NCBI GenBank assembly: GCA_039822005.1
Contig: JBCBMZ010000006.1
Coordinates: 62,001-126,000 of the forward strand
Direction: 5' to 3'
Origin: JBCBDX01 sp039822005
GTDB taxonomy: Bacteria; Pseudomonadota; Alphaproteobacteria; Rhizobiales; Rhizobiaceae
DNA: 64,000 nucleotides
Both the position numbers and the translations under genes were made by a program. Below the pieces are notes generated by a model. That model was not told the DNA's origin. It worked only from the letters and a program-made list of their open reading frames with translations, and made no database searches. Of this stretch, positions 9,178-17,806 are shown piece by piece (within the stretch, counting starts at the first letter, position 1; every line of letters begins with the position of its first letter).

Positions 9178-9765
9178 TCACTCCAGATCGTCGAGTTTTC
9201 GCTGCATCGCGGCGATCTGTTCTTTCATGCTCTTAAGGTCGCTGCCCGTAGTTTCCTGGCTGTCTTCCTTCGCCGCAGCTTCATCCTCGGAGTTGGCAAA
9301 AGGATTGAAGACTGACATGGCTTGTTGAAACATTTCCATATTGCGCCGGGTTTGCTCTTCGATGACTGCTTTGCTCTGCGCCATGACTTCTGCTGGTGTT
9401 TTGCCCACCATGGAGGTCATTGTTTCGCGGATCCGTTCCTGGTCCTTGGCGAAATTGGCCATCGACGCTTCCAAATAGCTTGGAACGACCGCTTGCATTT
9501 GATCACCGTAAAAAGAGATCAATTGGCGGAGAACCGAAACGGGCAACATGGATTGCCCGTTCTTGGCTTCCTGCTCAAAGATGATTTGTGTCAAAACCGA
9601 ATGCGTAATATCAGTGCCTGATTTGGCATCCTGAGCGATGAAATCCTCGCCGTTTTTGACCATTTCGGCCAAATCATCCAACGTCACATAGGTGCTTGTG
9701 CCTGTATTGTAGAGCCGTCGGTTCGCGTACTTTTTGATAATCGTTGCGCCGGGATCTTTCGCCAC
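9178..9765 (-). CDS. phaR: Polyhydroxyalkanoate synthesis repressor PhaR
   Basis: A 195-residue DNA-binding regulator of PHA granule metabolism. The N-terminal PHB accumulation regulatory domain is very clear (IIKKYANRRLYNTGTSTYVTLDDLAEMV, residues about 8-35, then the second module ending near SYLEASM at about 105). The C-terminus is a coiled coil rich in Gln and Glu, with a helix ending in MQRKLDDLE. PhaR senses PHA by binding to granules and represses phasin and phaAB-type promoters. It is divergent from phaA, and a palindrome with a second partial copy lies between them (see the separate entry). Length is typical of rhizobial AniA/PhaR. Confidence 0.95.
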   Translation of the reverse strand: MAKDPGATIIKKYANRRLYNTGTSTYVTLDDLAEMVKNGEDFIAQDAKSGTDITHSVLTQIIFEQEAKNGQSMLPVSVLRQLISFYGDQMQAVVPSYLEASMANFAKDQERIRETMTSMVGKTPAEVMAQSKAVIEEQTRRNMEMFQQAMSVFNPFANSEDEAAAKEDSQETTGSDLKSMKEQIAAMQRKLDDLE

Positions 9766-9809
9766 ACGATTCTCCCTCAGGTTTTTGTCACGGATCGTCG
9801 CCGCTCTTG

Positions 9810-9959
9810 GTGCAATGCGACATTAGCGTGCGCGCTGCCGATATCAAAGCGTTTTTGTCTCGCAGCTGATTCATATACAAAGTTTTGGTTGGCATTTCTG
9901 CATATCTGTGTTGCGCTTAGGTCGAATTGTGTTTTGCGAGCAAATTGTGCAATGCACAA
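9810..9959. promoter_or_regulatory. phaR-phaA divergent region with candidate PhaR operators
   Basis: The 235-bp divergent region carries the element GTGCAATGC twice, at 9810-9818 (near phaR) and 9947-9955 (near phaA). The second lies inside a perfect odd palindrome, TTGTGCA-A-TGCACAA, at 9945-9959. A TATTAT-like hexamer follows at 9962-9967. PhaR proteins are known to bind TGC-containing inverted repeats in their own and granule-gene promoters, so these are reasonable operators. The assignment is inference from position and symmetry; no binding is shown. Confidence 0.5.
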
Positions 9960-10000
9960 ATTATTATCGAGCTTATCAAAGTCACGAGGGAGTGAGACGA

Positions 10001-11176
10001 ATGGAACCGATCGTAATCGCAGGTGCCGCGCGAACAGCTGTGGGCTCGTTCAATGGAGCGTTTAACGGCGTTGCGGCCCACGAACTTGGCGCTACTGCCA
10101 TCAAAGCGGCCTTGAGCCGCGCAGGGATTTCGCCGGAAGATGTTGACGAGGTGATCATGGGGCAAATCCTCGCCGCCGGCGAAGGGCAAAACCCCGCCCG
10201 GCAGGCAGCCATGGCGGCTGGTATCCCGCAGGAAGCTACAGCTTGGGGCTTGAACCAGCTTTGTGGATCAGGTCTTCGCGCGGTCGCGCTTGGTATGCAG
10301 CAGATCGCAACTGGCGATGCTGACATTATCGTTGCCGGCGGACAGGAGAGCATGACCATGGCGCCGCACACGATGCATCTGCGCTCCGGTACCAAAATGG
10401 GCGACGGCAAGATGGTCGACACCATGATGTATGATGCACTCACCGATGCCTTCCACAAATATCTGATGGGTACAACGGCTGAAAATGTTGCCAAGCAATG
10501 GCAGTTGACCCGCAACGAGCAGGATGAGTTTGCCGTCAATTCACAGAACAAAGCCGAAGCAGCTCAAAAGGCCGGCAAGTTCAAAGACGAAATCGCAGCC
10601 CACACGATCAAAACCCGCAAGGGTGAAACAATCGTTGAGGAAGATGAGTACATCAAACACGGCGTCACGGTTGAAGGCATCGCCAAGCTCCGTCCCGCTT
10701 TTGACAAGGAAGGCACTGTTACTGCCGCCAATGCGTCAGGCATCAATGATGGTGGCGCTGCCGTTGTTCTCATGACACAGGCCGAAGCGGAAAAACGTGG
10801 TATTGAACCGATGGCCCGTATCGTTTCCTGGGCGACCGCCGGTGTGGATCCTGCGATTATGGGCACTGGCCCGATCCCGGCTTCCCGCAAGGCGTTGGAC
10901 AAGGCTGGTTGGACAGTCAAAGATCTCGATCTTGTTGAAGCCAACGAAGCGTTTGCCGCGCAGGCCTGCGCGGTCAACAAAGACATGGGCTGGGATCCAG
11001 AGATCGTGAACGTCAATGGCGGCGCGATCGCCATCGGTCACCCGGTTGGCGCATCCGGTGCCCGCATTTTCAATACTTTGCTGCATGAAATGCAGCGCCG
11101 TGACGCGAAGAAGGGTCTTGCCACCCTTTGTATCGGCGGCGGCATGGGCGTTGCCATGTGCGTCGAACGCGGTTGA
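10001..11176 (+). CDS. phaA: Acetyl-CoA acetyltransferase (beta-ketothiolase)
   Basis: A 391-residue thiolase that condenses two acetyl-CoA to acetoacetyl-CoA, the first step of PHB synthesis. The active-site residues fall where expected: nucleophile Cys88 in NQLCGSGLRA, His347 in GHPVGASGAR and Cys377 in CIGGGMG. Loop residues GQESMTMAPH are typical of biosynthetic thiolases. The ATG is preceded by GAGGGAG. It is followed 79 bases later by phaB on the same strand and divergent from phaR, the standard rhizobial phaAB arrangement, so a biosynthetic rather than degradative role is likely. Confidence 0.96.
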   Translation: MEPIVIAGAARTAVGSFNGAFNGVAAHELGATAIKAALSRAGISPEDVDEVIMGQILAAGEGQNPARQAAMAAGIPQEATAWGLNQLCGSGLRAVALGMQQIATGDADIIVAGGQESMTMAPHTMHLRSGTKMGDGKMVDTMMYDALTDAFHKYLMGTTAENVAKQWQLTRNEQDEFAVNSQNKAEAAQKAGKFKDEIAAHTIKTRKGETIVEEDEYIKHGVTVEGIAKLRPAFDKEGTVTAANASGINDGGAAVVLMTQAEAEKRGIEPMARIVSWATAGVDPAIMGTGPIPASRKALDKAGWTVKDLDLVEANEAFAAQACAVNKDMGWDPEIVNVNGGAIAIGHPVGASGARIFNTLLHEMQRRDAKKGLATLCIGGGMGVAMCVERG

Positions 11177-11255
11177 ATTTAAATGTGCGCCGGGTACCAT
11201 CATTGGCGCCCGGTGCGTCCCCAAAACATAAAGAAAAATTTTGTGAGGAAACACC

Positions 11256-11981
11256 ATGGCACGCGTAGCATTGGTTACTGGCGGATCACGCGGTATCGGC
11301 GAAGCAATTTCAAAAGCACTCAAGGCAGATGGCATGACGGTAGCGGCGACCTATGCCGGTAATGACGAGAAGGCCGCTGCCTTTACAGAGGCCACCGGTA
11401 TCAAAACCTATAAGTGGAATGTGGCTGATTATGATGCGTCAAAAGCAGGCATCGCGCAGGTCGAAGCCGACCTCGGACCCATCGATGTCGTTGTTGCAAA
11501 CGCCGGCATCACGCGGGATGCGCCGTTTCACAAAATGACCCCGGAACAGTGGAAAGACGTGATCGACACCAACCTGACCGGTGTCTTCAACACAGTCCAT
11601 CCGGTGTGGCCGGGCATGCGCGAACGCAAGTTCGGGCGTGTGGTTGTTATCTCTTCGATCAATGGCCAAAAAGGCCAGTTTGGCCAGGTCAACTATGCGG
11701 CCACCAAAGCCGGCGACCTGGGCATCATAAAGTCATTGGCGCAGGAAGGTGCCCGCGCTGGTATTACCGCCAACGCAGTATGCCCGGGCTACATCGGTAC
11801 CGAAATGGTTCGCGCCATTCCCGAGGAAGTGCTCAATACCAAGATTATCCCGCAAATTCCGGCAGGTCGTCTTGGCGAGCCAGAAGAGATCGCACGCTGT
11901 GTCGCGTTTCTGGCATCCGATGACTCCGGCTTTATCAACGGTTCGACCATATCTGCCAACGGCGCGCAGTTCTTCGTTTAA
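11256..11981 (+). CDS. phaB: Acetoacetyl-CoA reductase
   Basis: A 241-residue short-chain dehydrogenase that reduces acetoacetyl-CoA to (R)-3-hydroxybutyryl-CoA with NADPH. Motifs are TGGSRGIGEAI (cofactor glycine loop, residues 8-18), NAGITRD, the catalytic Ser in VVISSINGQKGQFGQ, and Tyr/Lys of NYAATKAG at about 147/151. The QKGQFGQ stretch and DTNLTGVFN are specific to PhaB as opposed to FabG. The SD is GAGGAA. The PHA synthase phaC is not in this window, which is normal because phaC often sits elsewhere in Hyphomicrobiales. Confidence 0.96.
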   Translation: MARVALVTGGSRGIGEAISKALKADGMTVAATYAGNDEKAAAFTEATGIKTYKWNVADYDASKAGIAQVEADLGPIDVVVANAGITRDAPFHKMTPEQWKDVIDTNLTGVFNTVHPVWPGMRERKFGRVVVISSINGQKGQFGQVNYAATKAGDLGIIKSLAQEGARAGITANAVCPGYIGTEMVRAIPEEVLNTKIIPQIPAGRLGEPEEIARCVAFLASDDSGFINGSTISANGAQFFV

Positions 11982-12001
11982 CGCGCGCGTTTTCAACATT
12001 T

Positions 12002-12028
12002 AGAGCCGCGCTCAATGGCGCGAGGCTC
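12002..12028. terminator. Possible bidirectional hairpin between phaB and the ABC-F gene
   Basis: GAGCC-GCGC at one side and GCGC-GA-GGCTC at the other can form a hairpin with a small bulge and a TCAATG loop, between the converging phaB and ABC-F genes. It runs into the ABC-F stop codon and lacks a clean T-tract, so the call is weak. Confidence 0.3.
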
Positions 12029-13844
12029 AACTTTCAGCCGCCTCGCGGGCCATTTCGGCTTCGAGCCATTCTTCTTCCTTGGCGGAGACCAAGTCCTGCT
12101 TTTCGGTCAGGGCACGTGACAATGCGTCAAATTTTTCTGGGTCTTTTGAAAACAGATCAGGATCGGCCATTTTTTTAGACAGTTCCGAGATTTCGCCGTT
12201 CAGCGCGTCGATTTCGGCAGGAAGTTTTTCAAGCGCATATTTGATTTTGTAGGTGAGCTTGCCGGTTGATTTCGGTTTGTCCTGCTGTTCGGCAACTTTT
12301 TTGGCCTTCTTTTTGTCCGGTTCAGCGCTTTTGACTGTTTCGTTTTTGCGCTGCGCTACCATGTCCGCGTACCCGCCCGCATATCGGATCCAATGTCCAG
12401 CGCGACTTTCATCGGGTGCTATCGTGACATTGACCGTGCGATCCAAAAAATCGCGGTCGTGGCTGACGAGGAGAACAGTACCGTCAAAGTCTGCGATCAG
12501 TTCTTGCAGAACATCGAGCGTTTCCAGATCCAGATCATTGGTCGGTTCGTCAAGTATGAGGAAATTGGCCGGGCGTGCCATGAGTTTGGCCAGCATTAGC
12601 CGGGCCCGTTCGCCGCCGGACAATTCACGCATCGGCGTGCGGGCTTGCTCCGGTTTGAACAGAAAGTCTTTCATGTACCCGGTTACGTGGCGTTGCTCAC
12701 CATTGACGATGAGCGACTGACCACGTCCATCGGTGAGAAAGTGTTCCAAGCTCTCTGCCGGGTCAAAAGCGTCACGCCTTTGGTCCAGTTGCGCAACCTC
12801 CAAGTTCACCCCTTGTTTCAGATGGCCGGATTGTGGCGCTAGTTCGCCGGTTAAAAGTTTGACCAGAGTTGTCTTGCCGGCGCCATTGGGACCCACAATC
12901 CCCACGCGGTCGCCCCGGTTGATCTTGATGGAGAAGTTTGCAACCTGCGGCCTTTGCTGAACATAGGCAAAACCCAATGCGTCAGCTTCGATAACACGCT
13001 TGCCGCTCTTGTCCGAGCCGGACGCTTCCAGCTTCACCGTATCGGGGGCACTTTCATGTTCCCGGTATTGGCGGCGCAAATCATGCAACTGTCCCAGTCG
13101 GCGCATATTACGCTTGCGCCGTCCGGAGACGCCGTGGGTCAGCCAATGCTCTTCGCGGACAATCTTGCGGGCGAGCTTGTGCTGTTCGAGCTCTTCTTCC
13201 TCAAGAACTTTGTCGCGCCAATCTTCGAAATGGGCGAATCCTTTCGGATTTTCGCGCAACGCCCCGCGATCAAGCCAATAGGTTTTCCGGGAGATGTTTT
13301 CCAGAAAGCGCCGGTCGTGAGATATGGCGATGATCGCGGATCGGCTGCGCGCAACAAATGATTCCAACCATTCGATGGTGGGAAGGTCCAGATGGTTGGT
13401 GGGCTCGTCAAGAAGCAACAAGTCAGGTTCGCTGGCCAGCGTCTTGGCAAGAGCGGCGCGGCGCGCTTCACCCCCTGAGAGCGTGTTTGGATCGGCATCC
13501 AGCTTTACCGAAAGGCCGTCCGCCAATTGCCTTGCGCGGCTGACATCATCTGTGGCGTTCAATGCCTCGAAAATATAGGCCTCAGCCGTCGGTGCATCGC
13601 CGAAATCAGGGGTCTGGCTCAAATAGCTCACAGCTGCTGAGCGGGCTTTGACGATATCGCCGGACGTTGCCTCTACCGCGCCAGCCATAATTTTCATGAG
13701 TGTTGATTTTCCCGAGCCGTTGCGTCCAACCAATGCGATACGTTCGCCCGTATGGATGGCGCAGGAGACCTCCGACAATAATGGTTTTCCACCAAAGGTC
13801 AGGCTGATCCGGTCGAGTTGGAGGATGGGTGCTTGCGATGCCAT
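12027..13844 (-). CDS. uup: ABC-F family ATPase, Uup type
   Basis: A 605-residue soluble protein with two ABC domains in tandem and no membrane segment. The first Walker A is GRNGSGKST and the second GPNGAGKTT; the signatures are LSGGEARR and LSGGERARL. The linker between the domains and a C-terminal coiled coil starting near residue 530 (KLTYKIKYALEKLPAEIDAL) are typical of Uup, which acts on ribosomes or on branched DNA intermediates. The ATG sits about 60 bp after a region free of ORFs. It converges on phaB. Other ABC-F subgroups are possible, but the C-terminal domain favours Uup. Confidence 0.9.
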   Translation of the reverse strand: MASQAPILQLDRISLTFGGKPLLSEVSCAIHTGERIALVGRNGSGKSTLMKIMAGAVEATSGDIVKARSAAVSYLSQTPDFGDAPTAEAYIFEALNATDDVSRARQLADGLSVKLDADPNTLSGGEARRAALAKTLASEPDLLLLDEPTNHLDLPTIEWLESFVARSRSAIIAISHDRRFLENISRKTYWLDRGALRENPKGFAHFEDWRDKVLEEEELEQHKLARKIVREEHWLTHGVSGRRKRNMRRLGQLHDLRRQYREHESAPDTVKLEASGSDKSGKRVIEADALGFAYVQQRPQVANFSIKINRGDRVGIVGPNGAGKTTLVKLLTGELAPQSGHLKQGVNLEVAQLDQRRDAFDPAESLEHFLTDGRGQSLIVNGEQRHVTGYMKDFLFKPEQARTPMRELSGGERARLMLAKLMARPANFLILDEPTNDLDLETLDVLQELIADFDGTVLLVSHDRDFLDRTVNVTIAPDESRAGHWIRYAGGYADMVAQRKNETVKSAEPDKKKAKKVAEQQDKPKSTGKLTYKIKYALEKLPAEIDALNGEISELSKKMADPDLFSKDPEKFDALSRALTEKQDLVSAKEEEWLEAEMAREAAES

Positions 13845-13907
13845 GGCGCGCTCTTAGGTCAAAATCGCTTGGGTCAAAAGACCATACGGGCCAAAGGAGC
13901 CGATAAG

Positions 13908-13938
13908 AAAAAGCCCGCAACTTGCGTCACGGGCTTTT
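13908..13938 (-). terminator. Rho-independent terminator of the glycine-zipper lipoprotein gene
   Basis: On the minus strand AAAAGCCCG and CGGGCTTTTT form a stem with a 12-base loop, ending in a run of T residues. It lies about 20 bases after the stop of the small lipoprotein gene. The stem is symmetric, so some activity in the other direction is possible. Confidence 0.75.
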
Positions 13939-13959
13939 GCACTCAATGATGGGCTGCAA

Positions 13960-14208
13960 TTATGGGCAGGCAGCGATGTAAGTTGATCCGTCCGGATTGC
14001 GGTAGCGGCAATTGCCGTTTGCTAGTGTTCCGATAACAAGGCCGGCGCCCGCGCCGATAGCTGCGCCCGCGACAACATTGCCTCCGGTTGCCGCGGCAAC
14101 CCCGGCACCGGCAATCGCGCCACCGGCTGTTGTTTGTTCTGCTGTCGTGCATCCCGATACCGCAAATGCTGCAACCGCAATGGCAGTCAAAGTAGCTCTT
14201 AACTTCAT
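13960..14208 (-). CDS. Small outer-membrane-type lipoprotein with glycine zipper
   Basis: An 82-residue lipoprotein. The signal peptide MKLRATLTAIAVAAFAVSGC ends in a lipobox (AVSGC), so the mature protein begins at Cys20. The middle is a long Gly/Ala-rich glycine-zipper segment (GGAIAGAGVAAATGG, then AGAAIGAGAGLVIG) that would insert into or pack on a membrane. The C-terminal tail has two cysteines (NCRYRN and AACP). The ATG follows GGAGAC by a few bases; an upstream start would mask the signal peptide. The function of such small zipper lipoproteins is mostly unknown. It has its own terminator. Confidence 0.8.
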   Translation of the reverse strand: MKLRATLTAIAVAAFAVSGCTTAEQTTAGGAIAGAGVAAATGGNVVAGAAIGAGAGLVIGTLANGNCRYRNPDGSTYIAACP

Positions 14209-14278
14209 TGTAAAGTCTCCAATCTGGTCCCCACCAAGCAGGGTCAGTGTAGCAAATTGCGAAAGAATTGACACACCC

Positions 14279-14929
14279 CTAAATTCTCAATTGCGTGAAA
14301 AGAAAAGAGTCCCCTTTTTCTACCGAGATTGTGGTGTTGCGGCCCCCGACATTTGACAGTGTCAGTGTTGAGCCGAGCATGACTTTGACCGCCTCAAGCG
14401 GCCATTTTGCCCCTTCAATGGTGACGCCTTCCAGTTCGGAAAAACCGACAATTGAGAATGTCATCTCATCTTCCTGAAAGGGAAGAATTTGGCTTCCGGC
14501 AAGCAGGGGTGTGGCAATTTGAACACCATCTGTGAGCGTGATTTGGATGCCTGACTTGGCCAGCGCCAGCGCTTTGGTCAGATGGAACAATATGTGATCG
14601 CCACGCCGTCCACCAAGAGCGCCAACCAACAAGATGTCCTTGGCGCCCCAATGGATCCCCTCGTTGATGGCAAGCTCCCCGTCGGAAAACGCCTTTTCTG
14701 CCGGGAAGTCGCGCCGCTCAATTTCAGCGTATTTTGTCAAAAGTGCTTGCTCGGACGAATCAAAGTCACCAACCCAAAGATCAGGTGTCACATTCAGCGG
14801 TTGCGCATGGCGTATGCCGCCATCGGCCGCGATAATTTTGCGGCCTGCCAATTCCGCTGAAAGATACGGGCTTGGCGTGACATCACCGTCCAAGAGAACA
14901 GCAAATTTGTGTGTCGCTTGAGTGCTCAT
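14279..14929 (-). CDS. thiN: Thiamine pyrophosphokinase
   Basis: A 216-residue thiamine diphosphokinase that converts thiamine to TPP using ATP. Family features are FAVLLDGDVTPS at the N-terminus, the acidic substrate motif ADGGIRHA, WVGDFDSS, then LLVGALGGRRGDHILFH in the middle of the protein. The C-terminal beta domain contains GVTIEGAKWPLE and VGGRNTTISVEKGDSF. The ATG is preceded by AGAGGAAGTG. It is divergent from a TPP riboswitch and the thiBPQ thiamine uptake operon, so imported thiamine would be phosphorylated by this enzyme. A direct GTG alternative start is one codon earlier. Confidence 0.93.
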   Translation of the reverse strand: MSTQATHKFAVLLDGDVTPSPYLSAELAGRKIIAADGGIRHAQPLNVTPDLWVGDFDSSEQALLTKYAEIERRDFPAEKAFSDGELAINEGIHWGAKDILLVGALGGRRGDHILFHLTKALALAKSGIQITLTDGVQIATPLLAGSQILPFQEDEMTFSIVGFSELEGVTIEGAKWPLEAVKVMLGSTLTLSNVGGRNTTISVEKGDSFLFTQLRI

Positions 14930-15007
14930 CACTTCCTCTTAGCGTCTGCCCCCTTGAAGGCAAAGAAAGATGGTGTGTTGCCCGCTATTTACCCCATCGC
15001 CTGAGCC

Positions 15008-15120
15008 TGATAGCAATCACATTGCAAGCTAACGGGGTGCCGCATTGCGCGGCTGAGAGGCTAACGCCAACCCGATGAACCTGATCCGGTTTGCACCGGC
15101 GTAGGGATTAGTTGCTATCG
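15008..15120 (+). promoter_or_regulatory. TPP riboswitch (THI element)
   Basis: A clear TPP aptamer upstream of thiBPQ. It holds the conserved blocks GGGGTGCC (15034-15041), CTGAGA (15053-15058), ACCTGATCCGG (15079-15089) and GGCGTAGGGA (15098-15107). GATAGCAA at 15009-15016 can pair with TTGCTATC at 15112-15119 to close the structure as an extended P1. A further 9-bp hairpin (15120-15140) follows directly and has no T-tract, then the thiB SD (AAGGAGG at 15168-15174). TPP would be expected to lower expression of the uptake genes; whether it acts on translation or transcription cannot be decided here. Confidence 0.95.
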
Positions 15121-15179
15121 GCAGACCCTGAGGGTTTGCCATGCGCTATTCCCGAAAGTTAAAAAAGAAGGAGGCGCAC

Positions 15180-16202
15180 ATGCGCATCAATAAATTACGA
15201 GCTTTCGGTACGACCATGATGATTGCGGCATCCATGGTGTCTTTCACATCCGTCCAGTCGAAAGCCGATGATGGAAAGCTGACCATCTACACCTATGAGA
15301 GCTTTGTTGCTGAATGGGGGCCGGGACCTCAGGTTGAGGCGGCTTTTGAAGCGCAATGTAGTTGCGATCTGGAATTTGTTTCCGCCGCGGACGGCGTCGC
15401 GCTGTTGAACCGTCTTCGTCTTGAGGGCGGCAATAGCCGGGCTGACATTGTGCTTGGACTGGATACAAATTTGACGGCAGAGGCGACGGCGGACGGTTTT
15501 TTTGCCGAGCATGGCCTAACATTGGAAAGTACAAATGTTCCAGGCGGCTGGGATGACCGTTACTTCCTTCCGTTTGACTATGGCTATTTTGCTGTCATCT
15601 ATGATTCAGAAAAGATCGCCGAGCCGCCGACCAGCATGTCTGAATTCCTGGCCGGTGATGAAACCCAAAAAATTGCCATTCAGGATCCGCGCACTTCGAC
15701 ACCCGGGCTGGGCCTGATGTTATGGATCAAAGAGGTTTATGGTGATGATTGGGAAGTGGCACTTGGTGATCTTAGTGCGCGTACCTTGACCGTCACTCCC
15801 GGTTGGTCGGAAGCCTATGGCCTTTTCACCAATGGTGAAGTGCCAATGGTACTTTCCTACACCACATCGCCTGCCTACCACATGCTGGTCGAGGAGACAG
15901 ATCGCTATAAGGCGGCCAACTTTACAGAAGGTCACTACATGCAGATTGAGGTTGCCGGGATCACCCAAAACGGCGCCGATAATCCGCTTGCCAGTGCTTT
16001 TATGTCTTTCATGGTGTCTCCCGTGTTCCAGTCCATTATCCCGCGAACGAACTGGATGCTGCCTGTGGCTGATACGGGTGAAGAACTGGATGCTGCCTTC
16101 CTCGCGGCGGTTCCGGACAAAGCCCTGCTGTTTTCGCCTGAAACGGTTGCTGAAAATCGAAAAAATTGGGTGGACGAATGGCTCGAGGTTATGAGCCGCT
16201 GA
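15180..16202 (+). CDS. thiB: Thiamine ABC transporter, periplasmic binding protein
   Basis: A 340-residue periplasmic binding protein for thiamine and its phosphates. A Sec signal peptide is present (residues about 1-29, ending SVQSKA). The mature protein starts DDGKLTIYTYESFVAEWGPG, the ThiB signature, and continues with LGLDTNLTAEA and PFDYGYFAVIYD. The ATG just after AAGGAGG was chosen over one 13 codons upstream. It is the first gene of thiBPQ; its end overlaps the thiP start by 25 bases, so translation is coupled. Confidence 0.95.
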   Translation: MRINKLRAFGTTMMIAASMVSFTSVQSKADDGKLTIYTYESFVAEWGPGPQVEAAFEAQCSCDLEFVSAADGVALLNRLRLEGGNSRADIVLGLDTNLTAEATADGFFAEHGLTLESTNVPGGWDDRYFLPFDYGYFAVIYDSEKIAEPPTSMSEFLAGDETQKIAIQDPRTSTPGLGLMLWIKEVYGDDWEVALGDLSARTLTVTPGWSEAYGLFTNGEVPMVLSYTTSPAYHMLVEETDRYKAANFTEGHYMQIEVAGITQNGADNPLASAFMSFMVSPVFQSIIPRTNWMLPVADTGEELDAAFLAAVPDKALLFSPETVAENRKNWVDEWLEVMSR

Positions 16203-17806
16203 TTGCGATTTCGTCAAAATCGCGATGGCTGGCGCGGTCAGCGTTGATTGCGCTAGCCATCTTGTGCCTAACACCGCTTGTGGCGCTTGGTGTGATTGCC
16301 TCATCATCTTGGCAATTCAACGATGCTGTTGTGCACTTGAGCGATCCGGTGGTTTTGCGGGCTCTGCGATTTACGCTTCTACAAGCAGGGCTTTCCACGT
16401 TGATTTCGATCGGTCTTGCTATTCCGGTTGTGATGTCATTGCGGCAAACACGGTCTGGCGCTCTGGCACAGACTGCCCGCCTTTTGTTTGCGCTACCTCT
16501 GGTGTTGCCGCAGCTCGTTGCAGCGCTCGCCATTGTCGCAGTTTTTGGCCAGAATGGTTGGATCGCACAATTTCTCGACGCTTTGAAAATTAGCTGGCCT
16601 TCTATCTATGGTCTTGGCGGCGTTTTGCTCGCACATGTTTTTTTCAACATGCCACTGGCTGTGAGGATTTTTGACCAAGCCCTGCAGTCGCTCCCGCCCG
16701 AATATGAACAGAATGCCGCACAGCTTGGCTTGCAGGGGGTTCGTCGTTTCGCCATGATCGAAGGTGTCGTCATCCGCGATACAATCGGCGGCATTGCAAC
16801 AATCATTTTCCTCCTTTGTGCAACATCCTTTACCATCGTCTTGGTTCTTGGTGGTGGTCCACGGTCCACAACCTTGGAAGTTGCCATTTATCAGGCTCTT
16901 GCGTTCGATTTTGACTTGGGCCGGGCGCTTACTCTCATCGTGCTTCAGCTTGTTGTCACCGGCTCTGTTGTTTTGCTTTTGACGCGCAGGGGTCGCGCTG
17001 ACCTTGGCGGATCCGGCTTTTCGCTGTCCTCCCGTTCGACAAACAATAGTGCCATGGCTGGCCCACACCCGTTGCGGTTTGAAAGCGCGCTTATCCTTTT
17101 ACTGGCGATAACGTTTGTTGCGCTGCCATTTGCCGCCATTCTGCTCGATGGGCTTATGGGGCGTTTCTTCCAGGTTTGGTTGCGCCCATCGGTGTTGGCA
17201 GCCGCCGGTACCAGTGTTGCGATCGGTTTTTTTTCAGCTTCTCTCGCGACAATTGGGGCCATGGCGACGGCCATTGCCGGGCCTTCCCGGCTCACGTCTG
17301 TTGCGCCCCTAGCTGTACTGATATTTCCGCCGATTGTCCTTTCCGCCGGATGGTTCTTGACTATCCGCCAGTTCGCAGATCCGTTTGCCTACGCTGCCAT
17401 TTTGGTTGTGGCGATCAACGCAGCGATGGCGCTTCCATTTGTGATGCGTATCATTGACCGTGCGTGTGCAACTCACATGATGAGGCATGGCGCGCTCGAG
17501 GCACAATTAGGTCTCACGGGATGGAGCCGCTGGCGGCTCTCACTTTTACCGGCCTTGCGGATGCCGTTACTTGTCGGATTTGCCTTTGCCTTTGCCCTTT
17601 CGCTGGGTGATTTTGGTGTGGTCGCTCTCTTCGGTTCAGACATGCTGCAAACCTTGCCATATTTGATCTACGCCAGTTTTGGCAGCTACCGTTCGCAGGA
17701 CGCGGTAGCACTTGCGCTATTGTTGGGGCTTCTCGTTTTGGTCGCAGTGAGCGCAGCAGAAATTTTTGCCCGCCGTGATCCGGCGCACTCGGGCATCGGG
17801 CGATGA
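16178..17806 (+). CDS. thiP: Thiamine ABC transporter permease
   Basis: A 542-residue permease with two fused membrane domains, as expected for ThiP. Each half ends in an EAA-type loop: EQNAAQLGLQGVRRFAMIEG in the first and EAQLGLTGWSRWRLSLLPAL in the second. About 12 membrane segments are visible. The ATG preceded by GGTGGA inside the 3' end of thiB was used; a TTG four codons earlier is an alternative. It pairs with ThiQ through the EAA loops, and its last 4 bases (ATGA) contain the start of thiQ. Confidence 0.94.
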   Translation: MARGYEPLIAISSKSRWLARSALIALAILCLTPLVALGVIASSSWQFNDAVVHLSDPVVLRALRFTLLQAGLSTLISIGLAIPVVMSLRQTRSGALAQTARLLFALPLVLPQLVAALAIVAVFGQNGWIAQFLDALKISWPSIYGLGGVLLAHVFFNMPLAVRIFDQALQSLPPEYEQNAAQLGLQGVRRFAMIEGVVIRDTIGGIATIIFLLCATSFTIVLVLGGGPRSTTLEVAIYQALAFDFDLGRALTLIVLQLVVTGSVVLLLTRRGRADLGGSGFSLSSRSTNNSAMAGPHPLRFESALILLLAITFVALPFAAILLDGLMGRFFQVWLRPSVLAAAGTSVAIGFFSASLATIGAMATAIAGPSRLTSVAPLAVLIFPPIVLSAGWFLTIRQFADPFAYAAILVVAINAAMALPFVMRIIDRACATHMMRHGALEAQLGLTGWSRWRLSLLPALRMPLLVGFAFAFALSLGDFGVVALFGSDMLQTLPYLIYASFGSYRSQDAVALALLLGLLVLVAVSAAEIFARRDPAHSGIGR

